From SIG589 sp045652465 (GTDB taxonomy: Bacteria; Bacillota; Clostridia; Oscillospirales; Acutalibacteraceae), in contig JAZRUI010000010.1 in assembly GCA_045652465.1 (NCBI GenBank), forward strand, positions 124,001 to 188,000: a DNA stretch of 64,000 nucleotides, in the 5' to 3' direction. The stretch's first letter is position 1. Every line of letters begins with the position of its first letter. Positions 32,984-41,260 of the stretch are shown here, piece by piece. Under the pieces are notes generated by a model, which saw only the letters and a list, made by a program, of their open reading frames with translations, had not been told where the DNA came from and searched no databases. Position numbers and translations under genes: made by a program.

Positions 32984-34825
32984 ATGCAGTATTATCCTTT
33001 CGATTCGAGAGATAAACTTTATAAACCGCATTTCGGCGCTGTGGCCGCAGATTCACCTCTGCGGCTACGGCTGCTTTTGCATAGAGATGCGAGGGTTCAT
33101 AACGCTTTTCTCGTTATCGAAAAGGATAACGAAGCCCCGTTTGAGGTTTGGATGGAGCCCAAGGAAGAGCTCTATGACTACCATTTTTATGATTGCGAAA
33201 TAAAACTATCGGAGGGGCTTTATTGGTATCACTTCCGATATGACAGTGACTATGGCACCATGTTTGTTACCAAAACCGATTCTTCGCTCGGAATTGTGTC
33301 GGCGGAGGGCGGCAAATGGCAGCAAACGGTTTATAGCCAAGATTTTTCAACCCCCGATTGGCTCAAAGGCGGAATTATTTATCAAATTTTCCCCGACCGT
33401 TTTTATAAAAGCGGCAAGGAAAAGCAAAATATCCCCGCTGACCGCTTTTTGCAGGAGGACTGGCTCGCACAGCCTGCATACCTTCAAAACGATGAGCCGC
33501 GCAGCCTTGGCAACGATTACTATGGCGGCGACCTTGAGGGAATCAAGGAGAAGCTGCCCTATCTTAAGGATTTAGGGGTTAACTGCATTTATCTAAACCC
33601 CATTTTTGAAGCGCATTCGAACCACCGTTATAACACGGCGGACTATCTCAAAATCGACCCGCTGCTCGGAGATGAAGAAGGTTTGAAGGATTTATGCCGC
33701 GAGGCTTCGAAAAACGGCATAAATATCATCTTAGACGGCGTTTTCTCTCATACGGGACACGACAGCCTCTATTTCAACAAAACGGGGCGCTACGGCAATA
33801 GCGGCGCTTATAACGATTATAACTGCGCCTATCGCGAATGGTTCAACTTCGAATCTTGGCCTGACAAATACAGTTGCTGGTGGGGCGTTCCCTCGTTGCC
33901 CGAAACCCACGAAAACTCCCCCGCATTCACGGAATTCATAACGGGCGAAAACGGCGTTTTAAGGCGCTGGATGGACTGCGGAGTTATGGGATGGCGGCTG
34001 GATGTTGCGGACGAGTTGCCCGATGAGTTTTTAGATAACATTCGCCGCGCAATTAAGGGAAAGAATCCCGATGCATATCTCCTCGGCGAGGTTTGGGAGG
34101 ATGCGACAAACAAGATAAGCTATGGCTATCGCCGCAAGTTTTTGCGCGGAGCGCAGCTCGACTCGGTTATGAATTATCCTTTTTGCGATGGGATAATCGC
34201 CTTTTTGAAGGGTGGCGACGGCGACAAGCTTTGCGAGAGAATAGTTAGCGTTCTCGAGAATTATCCCCCGCCCGCGATTAACACGCTGATGAACCACATC
34301 GGCTCACACGACACCGCGAGAATACTGACCCGACTCGGCACCAATGAACAGGGCGACCGCGCTTGGCAATCGGGAAGAGTTTTAAACGATTGGGAAAAAT
34401 GCCGCGCAAAGCAGCTGCTTACCTGCGCCGCAGTTCTCCAGTTCACCCTGCCCGGTGTTCCCTCGGTTTACTATGGAGATGAGGCGGGAATGGAAGGCTT
34501 CGGCGACCCGTTTTGCCGCGCCGCTTATCCTTGGGGACACGAGGATGAGGATATACTAAAGTTTTATAAAACCCTCGGCGCCATTCGCCGAACAACCCCC
34601 GCGCTTAAAAGCGGAGCGTTTATTCCGCATATTTGCAGGCTCGGCATTTTCTCTTTCTTGCGAGAGGATGATGAAAGCCGCCTTTTCGTTGCTATAAACC
34701 GCTGGGGCGACCGAGATGAAATCCCGTTGCCATCGGGCTTTGAAAACGGCGAGGTGCTTTTGGGCGAGGTTTTGGATAACAAGGTTGTTCTTCCCCCCTA
34801 TTCCGCCGCTATAATAAGAATATAA
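32984..34825 (+). CDS. GH13 alpha-glucan hydrolase, neopullulanase/maltogenic amylase-like
   Basis: A 613-residue protein without a signal peptide, so cytosolic. Residues 1-120 look like the N-terminal beta domain of GH13_20-type enzymes. The catalytic barrel has GVNCIYLNPIF, DGVFSHTG, GWRLDVADE (nucleophile Asp), LLGEVWEDA (acid/base Glu) and NHIGSHDTAR. PSVYYGDEAGMEG and a C-terminal beta domain follow. It should debranch or shorten maltodextrins that the phosphorylase leaves, since the two genes are adjacent. Exact specificity (neopullulanase, cyclomaltodextrinase) cannot be read from sequence alone. Confidence 0.9.
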   Translation: MQYYPFDSRDKLYKPHFGAVAADSPLRLRLLLHRDARVHNAFLVIEKDNEAPFEVWMEPKEELYDYHFYDCEIKLSEGLYWYHFRYDSDYGTMFVTKTDSSLGIVSAEGGKWQQTVYSQDFSTPDWLKGGIIYQIFPDRFYKSGKEKQNIPADRFLQEDWLAQPAYLQNDEPRSLGNDYYGGDLEGIKEKLPYLKDLGVNCIYLNPIFEAHSNHRYNTADYLKIDPLLGDEEGLKDLCREASKNGINIILDGVFSHTGHDSLYFNKTGRYGNSGAYNDYNCAYREWFNFESWPDKYSCWWGVPSLPETHENSPAFTEFITGENGVLRRWMDCGVMGWRLDVADELPDEFLDNIRRAIKGKNPDAYLLGEVWEDATNKISYGYRRKFLRGAQLDSVMNYPFCDGIIAFLKGGDGDKLCERIVSVLENYPPPAINTLMNHIGSHDTARILTRLGTNEQGDRAWQSGRVLNDWEKCRAKQLLTCAAVLQFTLPGVPSVYYGDEAGMEGFGDPFCRAAYPWGHEDEDILKFYKTLGAIRRTTPALKSGAFIPHICRLGIFSFLREDDESRLFVAINRWGDRDEIPLPSGFENGEVLLGEVLDNKVVLPPYSAAIIRI

Positions 34826-34827
34826 AG

Positions 34828-34857
34828 AAAACCCCCACGGTTTCCCGCGGGGGTTTT
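34828..34857. terminator. Bidirectional terminator between the GH13 gene and the 42-aa peptide gene
   Basis: AAAACCCCC/GGGGGTTTT stem (9 bp, 12-nt loop) followed by TTTTAATTTTT; the flanking genes converge. Confidence 0.85.
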
Positions 34858-34866
34858 AATTTTTGG

Positions 34867-34995
34867 TTAGATTTCGTCGCCGTCGCTATCGCCAACGCCG
34901 GGGTCGGTTATATCGCCCTGGCTGGGAGCACAAACATCATCCAAAAGTTTGGCTTCAAGAATTTCTAACTCGGGAGCATTATATAATTTTTCCAT
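34867..34995 (-). CDS. Small peptide of 42 residues, YNAPELE family
   Basis: The peptide starts MEKLYNAPELEILEAKL, continues LDDVCAPS and ends in a Gly/Asp-rich tail (GVGDSDGDEI). AAAGGAG lies 9 nt before the ATG. It is encoded 14 nt after the stop of the 1415-residue SGNH protein, on the same strand, and is followed by a terminator, so it is the end of that transcript. I recall short clostridial peptides with a similar Y-x-x-PELE opening, but no settled function. A leader-core layout like that of ribosomally made modified peptides is possible: conserved charged N-part, single Cys, Gly-rich end. No modifying enzyme is encoded nearby. Confidence 0.65.
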   Translation of the reverse strand: MEKLYNAPELEILEAKLLDDVCAPSQGDITDPGVGDSDGDEI

Positions 34996-35009
34996 TATGA
35001 AAATCTCCT

Positions 35010-38000
35010 TTATTTGCGTTTGTTAGCTGCTAAAACAAACGCCCAAACCTCATCGATATTGCAGTTATAAAGCGCGTTTCCGCCAACGGGAGTTATCATC
35101 TCGGCAGCGAGGTCGGCATAACCGTTTTCAATAAGAGCCTTTGCGGCAAGGCGCTTCATTTGAGTGAGCGAGCGGCTGTAAACGCCGTTGTCGATTGCCT
35201 TGGTCTCATCGGTGTTATTAGTTCCGAGAACGATGCCTAAAGAGTTACCGTAGTTATCCGAAATGGAGATTTCGGTGCGGGCGAGGATACGAGCGGTAGG
35301 CGTGATGGCGTCGAAGCCTTCATAGGTTGTATAGAGGTTACCGTTTCGCATAACTTCGCCTTCGGTATTCTTGAGGACATAGTCGGTGGTTTCGTCGGCA
35401 CGGGCCGAAGCGAAGCCTGCTTCCTTCATGCGGAAATCGAAATCATATGCACGAGTGGGATATTTGGTATCGATAAAGTGCTTTGCAATCATATGAGTGG
35501 TTGCGCGGTTCATCGAAACATATGCAGGAAGGTTAACGCTGGTTACATAGTGAACGGTGCTGCCGTCAACATCGAGCATTGCGCCTTCCATTGTGGGAGC
35601 GAGGGTTGCCTGATTTACGAAGCTGAAGCTATCAACTGCGAACTCGCCGCCTTTATAAAGACCGATGTTGATGTAGGCGGTTTGATTTTCAACATTGGTT
35701 GCATCGAGAACCATATAGAAATCAACATAACCCTTTGCGTCATAGCCCTTGGTTTCCCAGTTAGAGAAGAAGGCTGCAGTATCGCCGCTGCCGCTTCTTA
35801 AATCACCATATGCAAAGCTTGCATAGGTCTTGCCGGAGAGTCCCGCAGGAGCGCCCGACCAGGATGCTGCCTTGGTATCGATGCGAACATCGAAGCGAGC
35901 ATCGGATACGGTGGAGAGAACGCGGAGCTTGAAGTGTGCGAGATACTTGTTGCCCTTAACGAGTTCTACGGGGAAGCCAACATCGAGATAACCCGAATCG
36001 GTTCCGTTAGCGGTTACCTTTAAGTAGCCATCGCCCATCGAGGCATCATAGCCGTTTGCGAGCTTATCGGCATCACTATAGCCCATAACCTCAGCCGAAA
36101 CGCCATCCTTAAGGGTTACAATCGAGCTGATGTCCGAACCGATGGTTTCGAACTCGCCTGCAGGCTTTTCTTCTACGGGAGCGGGGCTCATAGCTGTGAG
36201 CATTGTTTGAGCATAGATGCGGCAGCCGAAGTCGTTAGCATGAACGCCGAGGTCAGCCATATAGTCGGCAGGCTCTTTGCTCTTTGCGATATCAAGATAG
36301 ATATCGGTTAGGCTTGTTGCGGCAACATTTTCATATTCATCGCCAAGCTCATAAAGCGCATCGGCAAAGAGTTTTTCGGTTGCCTGCTCATAGATAGAGA
36401 TAAGGTCGTTTACAGCGTTTCCGCCATAGAGAAGAATCGAAGTGTCGCTCTTCTTATTCTTGATGAAATCGATTATTCCTGCGGTGCTTGCCTTGAAGGC
36501 ATCCTTGGTTACATTTTCCTTACCATCATCGTTAATACCATAGCCGATGAGGAATAAATCGGGTTCCTTATCAAGAAGCTTATAACGAGCGGCAATATTC
36601 TTATCGCCCCAATCAGCAGTTTGACCGCCTAACGAGAGGTTTTCCCAAGTTATATCGGATTCGGGATAGAGTTCTTTAAGTCCCTCAACGAAAAGGGTCA
36701 TCCAGTTGGGAGTGAAGGGCGGGAGCCACCAACCATAAGGAATGGTTGCGCCTGTGTTGGTTGTGTCGTAAACATCATAAAGACCGCCGCTAGCGCTCAT
36801 ACCGCTGGTCATGGAGTCGCCATAGAATACGATATGAACATCTTCGCCGTTTTGAAGTTTAGCGGCAACATCGGGAAGCTCGGAAAGGAGCGAGCCCTGA
36901 GCGGAGCCGCGATAACCATCAGCCCATTTAGTAGAATGAGTGTAGGTTATGGAAAGAGCATAATTGCAGGTGTCATATTCCCAATATCTTGCAACGCGAT
37001 AGCCATCGATATCGGAGGTTTTGCCGCCATCATAGCCTTTATCGCCTTCCTGCAGCAAGGGTTTAACATCGAATACAGGGATGGAGGTTCCCTCTAATAA
37101 TACGAACTCTCCGTCAACAATATCGAAGTCAACGCCCTTGACATAGTAGGTATCGAGGTCGTAGGAGCGAACCGAAACTACATCATCAATGGGATAAAGA
37201 AGCTTTGCGCTGGTTCTACCGGGATAGAAAATGATATTCTCTTGATATACGGTATTGCCTTCCCAAACGGGGATGTTATAAAGCGGGATATCCCACTTAT
37301 CGAGAGGATTGCCATCGAAATCCTTGCCCTGCTCGGGATATTCATCATCGGTCGAAGCAGTTACGGCAATTTCGTTGGATTCCTCGAGGGTTACAGTGTA
37401 AACGCCGTTGATAGCGGTTATATCTTGGCCGTTGAACTTAACGGTTTCAAGAACGGTTTCATCGGCATGGAGGAGTCTAAAGCTATAGTCAAGTCCTGCA
37501 GCAACGGGGCCAACGCCAACCTGCTCAACGCGAACATTTTCCTTGCCGTTATAGGTAACATCCTTCTTCTCATGGAAGCTGAAGTTATCATAATCGATAT
37601 CGGTTTTGGACTTGTTGGTGCTCATTGCCATATAGAAGGTTGCGGTATCGGAATCGGCAAACATATTGCCATCGCTGGCGGTTGTAGTATCGGAGCCTGT
37701 GTTGAACTCAACGATAACATCATACCAGCCATCGCCGCAAGCGGCAACGATTTCATCAAAGTGCATTTGATAGTTTTGAATCGAATCAAACTTTTCGAAC
37801 TTGATAAACTTGCTATGGTCCTCGCTGGAGCGGATGCGAATGCTATACCAACCGAGTGTGGGCCAGTTGCCCCAAGTGTTGGCGCCGCTGGTGCTGCCTG
37901 CTACCATCATACCATAAACCGGGGTTACGGTTTCGCCTGTTGCCTCATATGAATTAATCTTCATATTATAGGTGAACTGATAGGTGGTGTTTTTCTTGAC

Positions 38001-39257
38001 GGTTACGGGATACTTGGCCGACATCATAGCATCGCTCTTGGTGGTGGCCTTTAAGCCGCTATTGTCATCCTTGCCGCTTGTTGCAGCGAAGGTCATGGCG
38101 TTGAGTTTGTTTTCGTTCCATGCGCCGAGGCCATCGCCTACGGTGAAATCGCCATCGATAATTTGGTTGTTATATGCAAACTTTGCAACATAACGAAGGC
38201 TTGCTTTTGAGGTATCGGATGTGGAAACGAGTTCATCGTTTTGATACCAGCCGAGGAATACATTTCCGTAGTAGGCCTTTGCGGTAACGGTGCCATCGCC
38301 GTTTTCAACGATATAGCCGCCATCCTCACAAATGCTGCCTTCAACGAATTTAGCGGTGTAGTTGCATTCAACAACGAAGGTTTCGGTGGGGTTAACCGAT
38401 ACGAGGTTGTCGTTTTCATCATACCAACCATCGAATACAAAGCCGTTATCAGCAGTTGCGGTGTAGGTTGTTACGGCATGCATATATGCATAGCGCTCGG
38501 AGCCTGCTACTGCGGTTCCAACAACCGAGTTCTTTCCGCCTGCAAGGTCAGAATAGTAAACCGAGTCGGGAGTATAGCTGCCATCAACTGCGGAAATCTT
38601 GCCGTTTTCGCCTGCCGAAACGGTCAGCTTATCGAATGCGGAGGGGGTTGCCTCACAGAAGCTAACATTATCGATATAATATTTGTTGGTTAGGGAGTTG
38701 CCGAGACCGAATAAGATTTGCATGGTTGCGGTTTCTTCATTAGCGTTGAAGATGGTTGATTCTTCCTCGGTATCGAAAACGAGCCACAAATCTATCCAAC
38801 GGTCAGCGCCCGCGCCTACGGTTGCGTGGGATTGCTTACGAACGATGTAGTATTTTGCACCATCAGTAACGCCGCCGTCAATAGTCCAAGCGGATTTATT
38901 GGTTGCGCCTTCAACCTCCCAATGGTAGGTGTAGGCAGGGATAACTGTGCCGCTGGTCCAACCATTTGTGAAGGACTTATCGGCATGAAGACCGATATAG
39001 CCTGCCTGTGCGGTTTCGAGCGAATAATAAGAGAGGTGCATAACATAGCGCTTATTCTTCTCAACCGTTACGGGCATCGAGATAAGGTCGCAGTTGGTGT
39101 TGAGTGCCGATGCGGGAGCGGCATAGAGAGCCTTTGAGCCATGGAGCGAGCTGCTGCCTGCAGGAACATTTGCAACGGTGTTTTTACCGCTGTTGGTTAC
39201 AGGTGTGCGCGAATTGAAATATTCGAGGGCTGCGCCGTTATTGGCTTCGAAGCTCAA
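35010..39257 (-). CDS. Large surface-type protein with central SGNH esterase domain, apparently missing its 5' end
   Basis: A 1415-residue frame. Residues 1-205 and 365-560 resemble carbohydrate-binding jelly-roll modules (YYIDNVSFCE, DIDYDNFSFHE ends). Residues about 208-305 contain InlB-B-like repeat strands (GFVFDGWYDENDNLV, YTAKFVEG). Residues 805-1025 form an SGNH hydrolase with GDSM (Ser815), LSLGGQT, YGIND, and Asp1002/His1006 in DLGVHAND. Another jelly-roll follows at about 1045-1215, and a conserved C-terminal domain I do not recognise at about 1218-1415. SGNH domains in such proteins usually remove acetyl groups from plant glycans. The frame begins with a TTG, no ribosome site and no signal peptide, and a stop lies five codons upstream, so the N-terminus seems lost by deletion or misassembly. 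The region upstream holds a strong ribosome site (GGGGAGGGGAG) leading only to a 13-codon frame. Confidence 0.75.
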   Translation of the reverse strand: MSFEANNGAALEYFNSRTPVTNSGKNTVANVPAGSSSLHGSKALYAAPASALNTNCDLISMPVTVEKNKRYVMHLSYYSLETAQAGYIGLHADKSFTNGWTSGTVIPAYTYHWEVEGATNKSAWTIDGGVTDGAKYYIVRKQSHATVGAGADRWIDLWLVFDTEEESTIFNANEETATMQILFGLGNSLTNKYYIDNVSFCEATPSAFDKLTVSAGENGKISAVDGSYTPDSVYYSDLAGGKNSVVGTAVAGSERYAYMHAVTTYTATADNGFVFDGWYDENDNLVSVNPTETFVVECNYTAKFVEGSICEDGGYIVENGDGTVTAKAYYGNVFLGWYQNDELVSTSDTSKASLRYVAKFAYNNQIIDGDFTVGDGLGAWNENKLNAMTFAATSGKDDNSGLKATTKSDAMMSAKYPVTVKKNTTYQFTYNMKINSYEATGETVTPVYGMMVAGSTSGANTWGNWPTLGWYSIRIRSSEDHSKFIKFEKFDSIQNYQMHFDEIVAACGDGWYDVIVEFNTGSDTTTASDGNMFADSDTATFYMAMSTNKSKTDIDYDNFSFHEKKDVTYNGKENVRVEQVGVGPVAAGLDYSFRLLHADETVLETVKFNGQDITAINGVYTVTLEESNEIAVTASTDDEYPEQGKDFDGNPLDKWDIPLYNIPVWEGNTVYQENIIFYPGRTSAKLLYPIDDVVSVRSYDLDTYYVKGVDFDIVDGEFVLLEGTSIPVFDVKPLLQEGDKGYDGGKTSDIDGYRVARYWEYDTCNYALSITYTHSTKWADGYRGSAQGSLLSELPDVAAKLQNGEDVHIVFYGDSMTSGMSASGGLYDVYDTTNTGATIPYGWWLPPFTPNWMTLFVEGLKELYPESDITWENLSLGGQTADWGDKNIAARYKLLDKEPDLFLIGYGINDDGKENVTKDAFKASTAGIIDFIKNKKSDTSILLYGGNAVNDLISIYEQATEKLFADALYELGDEYENVAATSLTDIYLDIAKSKEPADYMADLGVHANDFGCRIYAQTMLTAMSPAPVEEKPAGEFETIGSDISSIVTLKDGVSAEVMGYSDADKLANGYDASMGDGYLKVTANGTDSGYLDVGFPVELVKGNKYLAHFKLRVLSTVSDARFDVRIDTKAASWSGAPAGLSGKTYASFAYGDLRSGSGDTAAFFSNWETKGYDAKGYVDFYMVLDATNVENQTAYINIGLYKGGEFAVDSFSFVNQATLAPTMEGAMLDVDGSTVHYVTSVNLPAYVSMNRATTHMIAKHFIDTKYPTRAYDFDFRMKEAGFASARADETTDYVLKNTEGEVMRNGNLYTTYEGFDAITPTARILARTEISISDNYGNSLGIVLGTNNTDETKAIDNGVYSRSLTQMKRLAAKALIENGYADLAAEMITPVGGNALYNCNIDEVWAFVLAANKRK

Positions 39258-39401
39258 GAAAATGTTGTTGTTTTACAACAATTATTAACATTTTTGCTTA
39301 ACTTGTTGTATGAATTGCATATTTTCGGGCATTTTGCATAGTTTCTCCCCTCCCCGCCGCCGAAAGCATTTGAAAATGCCTTCCGTGCCAGTCATTTACA
39401 G
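39258..39401. other. Intergenic stretch upstream of the truncated surface gene
   Basis: No gene is seen. On the minus strand GGGGAGGGGAG precedes ATGCAA..., which opens a frame of only 13 codons (MQNARKYAIHTTS). TTGTTG-TAAAA-CAACAA forms a small hairpin right before the 1415-residue frame. This looks like the remains of the original translation start joined to the wrong sequence. Confidence 0.4.
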
Positions 39402-39430
39402 TTGACATAATCGGTCGCTATTTATATAAT
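39402..39430 (+). promoter_or_regulatory. Consensus promoter of the dockerin-cohesin operon
   Basis: TTGACA (39402-39407), exactly 17 nt, TATAAT (39425-39430). The start codon is 32 nt further, with AGGAG upstream. Confidence 0.92.
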
Positions 39431-39461
39431 TGTATATGTAAATATACTTTAGGAGAATTAT

Positions 39462-41249
39462 ATGTCGAAAAAACTTCGGCACATTTGCGTGCTGCTATGC
39501 TTGATTTTGACAATTTCATCTTTCTCGATATGGGTGGGCGCTTCCGAAACGCCGATTGAGAACATCTATCCCGCTCCCAAAACCGCCTTTGTTGATGCAA
39601 CGAAGGTTAACATTCGTGATACATATTCAACGAGCGGCACAAAACTCGTTCAGGTTACCAAGGATTTTGTTACGGTTTTGGCGTCCTATACTTTTACGGA
39701 CAACTCGGTTTGGTATAAGGTTACCTACGGCTCCCACACAGGTTATCTCAAGGGCGATGTTTATATCAACATTATCGAACCCGTTATTCCCGAAGGAACA
39801 TTCGCCGAACAGCTGGCAACCTTCCCCGAGGATTACCGCCAATCGCTGACGCTTTTGCACACGCTATATCCCAACTGGAATTTTGTTGCGGACTATATTG
39901 ATATTGATTTTGCGACTGCGCTTCATAATCAAACGCTTGGTCATAGAAAACTCGTTAATATGTCTGCCGACGGAATTTCTTGGCGAGCGCTGGGCCCCGA
40001 AAACTATAACTGGAGCACGGGCAAATGGAACACCTACAGCGGCGACTGGACCGATGCCTCCAAAGAGGTTATCGCATATTATATGGACCCGCGCAATTTC
40101 TTAAACACTGATGCGATTTATATGTTTATGCAGCAGTCCTACCGCGAAGGCATGGCAACCGAGGAGGAGCTTGCGGAATTCGTTAGCGGTTCCTATCTTG
40201 GCAAAGGCTTCCCCGTTAAGGAGGACAACAAAGACACCGCCGAGGATGAGGCTGCCGATGCCGCATACGAAGGCTCCTATGTTAAGATAATCCTCGAGGC
40301 TGCCAAGCAGGCTAACATTAACCCTTATGTTTTGGCTTCAACCCTCATACTCGAGCAGGGCAACGAAGGAAAGAGCGACTTAATCTCGGGCACAACCGAG
40401 AATTACCCCGGATACTATAATTTCTTTAACTACAAAGCATCGGGCGATGATGTTATCGGAAACGGACTTGCCTATGCGAAGGAGAAGGGTTGGAATTCCC
40501 GCTCGGCTTCGATAATAGGCGGTGCAAAGCTTTATGCTTCGGGCTACATCGCCATTGGACAAGACACCTATTATTACAAGGATTTCGATGTTCAAGACAA
40601 CACGCCCTACACCCACCAATACGCACAAAGCATTTATGACCACCGTTCTTCGGCAAGGCTTATCCGCGAGGTTTATATGGATAAAACCAATCTCTCGCTA
40701 ACCTTCCGTATTCCGGTTTATAAAAATATGTATGAAAAGGCGCCGACAATGCCGCCCGAAAATGCAACACTTAATAACTACTATTTCACGGCAATCGAAG
40801 CAAGCGGTCTATCCCCTGCCTTTTCGATGTACACCCAAAGCTACAATTTGAGCGTTGCGGACAGCACGACGATTTATGTTAAGCTTCCCACAAACGCGCT
40901 TTATTCAGGAAACGCCACTTATGCGCTTAAGGCGGGCGCCAACACAATTAAGCTACCCGTTCGCTCGCAGTCGGGCTACGATAACTATTACACGCTGAAC
41001 ATCACCGCCGCCAAGGACTGCACCTTAACGGTTTCGACCGAGGGAAAGAAGGTTGTTCGAGGCGATGCTAATGATGATGGGGCTATTGATATTATCGACA
41101 TAGCCGCAGTTAAGATGCACATCTTGGGCAAAAGAAGCTTAACGGGCGGCGCGCTATTAAACGGCGATGCCAACAATGACGGAATAATTGATATTATCGA
41201 TATAGCCGCCATAAAGATGCACATTTTAGGCAAACTGACACTTAAGTAA
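39462..41249 (+). CDS. Secreted N-acetylglucosaminidase with SH3 and type I dockerin domains
   Basis: A 595-residue protein. Residues 1-28 are a signal peptide. Residues about 40-105 form a bacterial SH3 domain (VNIRDTYSTSGTKL, WYKVTYGSHTGYLKG). Residues about 110-400 form a glucosaminidase (GH73/LytG-like) domain with NPYVLASTLILEQG (catalytic Glu), SGTTENYPGYYNFFNY, IIGGAKLYASGYI and GQDTYYYK. Residues about 430-525 form a cadherin-like beta sandwich. The C-terminal dockerin has two near-identical repeats, GDANDDGAIDIIDIAAVKMH and GDANNDGIIDIIDIAAIKMH, each with calcium-binding Asp/Asn and helix. It should cut peptidoglycan glycan chains while docked on a cohesin. The next gene, 11 nt on, encodes a cohesin-like membrane anchor. 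Confidence 0.92.
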   Translation: MSKKLRHICVLLCLILTISSFSIWVGASETPIENIYPAPKTAFVDATKVNIRDTYSTSGTKLVQVTKDFVTVLASYTFTDNSVWYKVTYGSHTGYLKGDVYINIIEPVIPEGTFAEQLATFPEDYRQSLTLLHTLYPNWNFVADYIDIDFATALHNQTLGHRKLVNMSADGISWRALGPENYNWSTGKWNTYSGDWTDASKEVIAYYMDPRNFLNTDAIYMFMQQSYREGMATEEELAEFVSGSYLGKGFPVKEDNKDTAEDEAADAAYEGSYVKIILEAAKQANINPYVLASTLILEQGNEGKSDLISGTTENYPGYYNFFNYKASGDDVIGNGLAYAKEKGWNSRSASIIGGAKLYASGYIAIGQDTYYYKDFDVQDNTPYTHQYAQSIYDHRSSARLIREVYMDKTNLSLTFRIPVYKNMYEKAPTMPPENATLNNYYFTAIEASGLSPAFSMYTQSYNLSVADSTTIYVKLPTNALYSGNATYALKAGANTIKLPVRSQSGYDNYYTLNITAAKDCTLTVSTEGKKVVRGDANDDGAIDIIDIAAVKMHILGKRSLTGGALLNGDANNDGIIDIIDIAAIKMHILGKLTLK

Positions 41250-41260
41250 GGAGTTTTGTT

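Noticed and set aside
37242..37952. 236-codon open frame on the plus strand inside the SGNH surface gene
   Set aside because: It is antisense to a clearly coding gene with recognisable domains; the open antisense frame follows from the GTT/GAT-rich codon use of the real strand.
36900..39257. Tandem repeat array or CRISPR in the surface protein gene
   Set aside because: The similarity between modules is at protein level only; no regularly spaced DNA repeats are seen here or elsewhere in the window.
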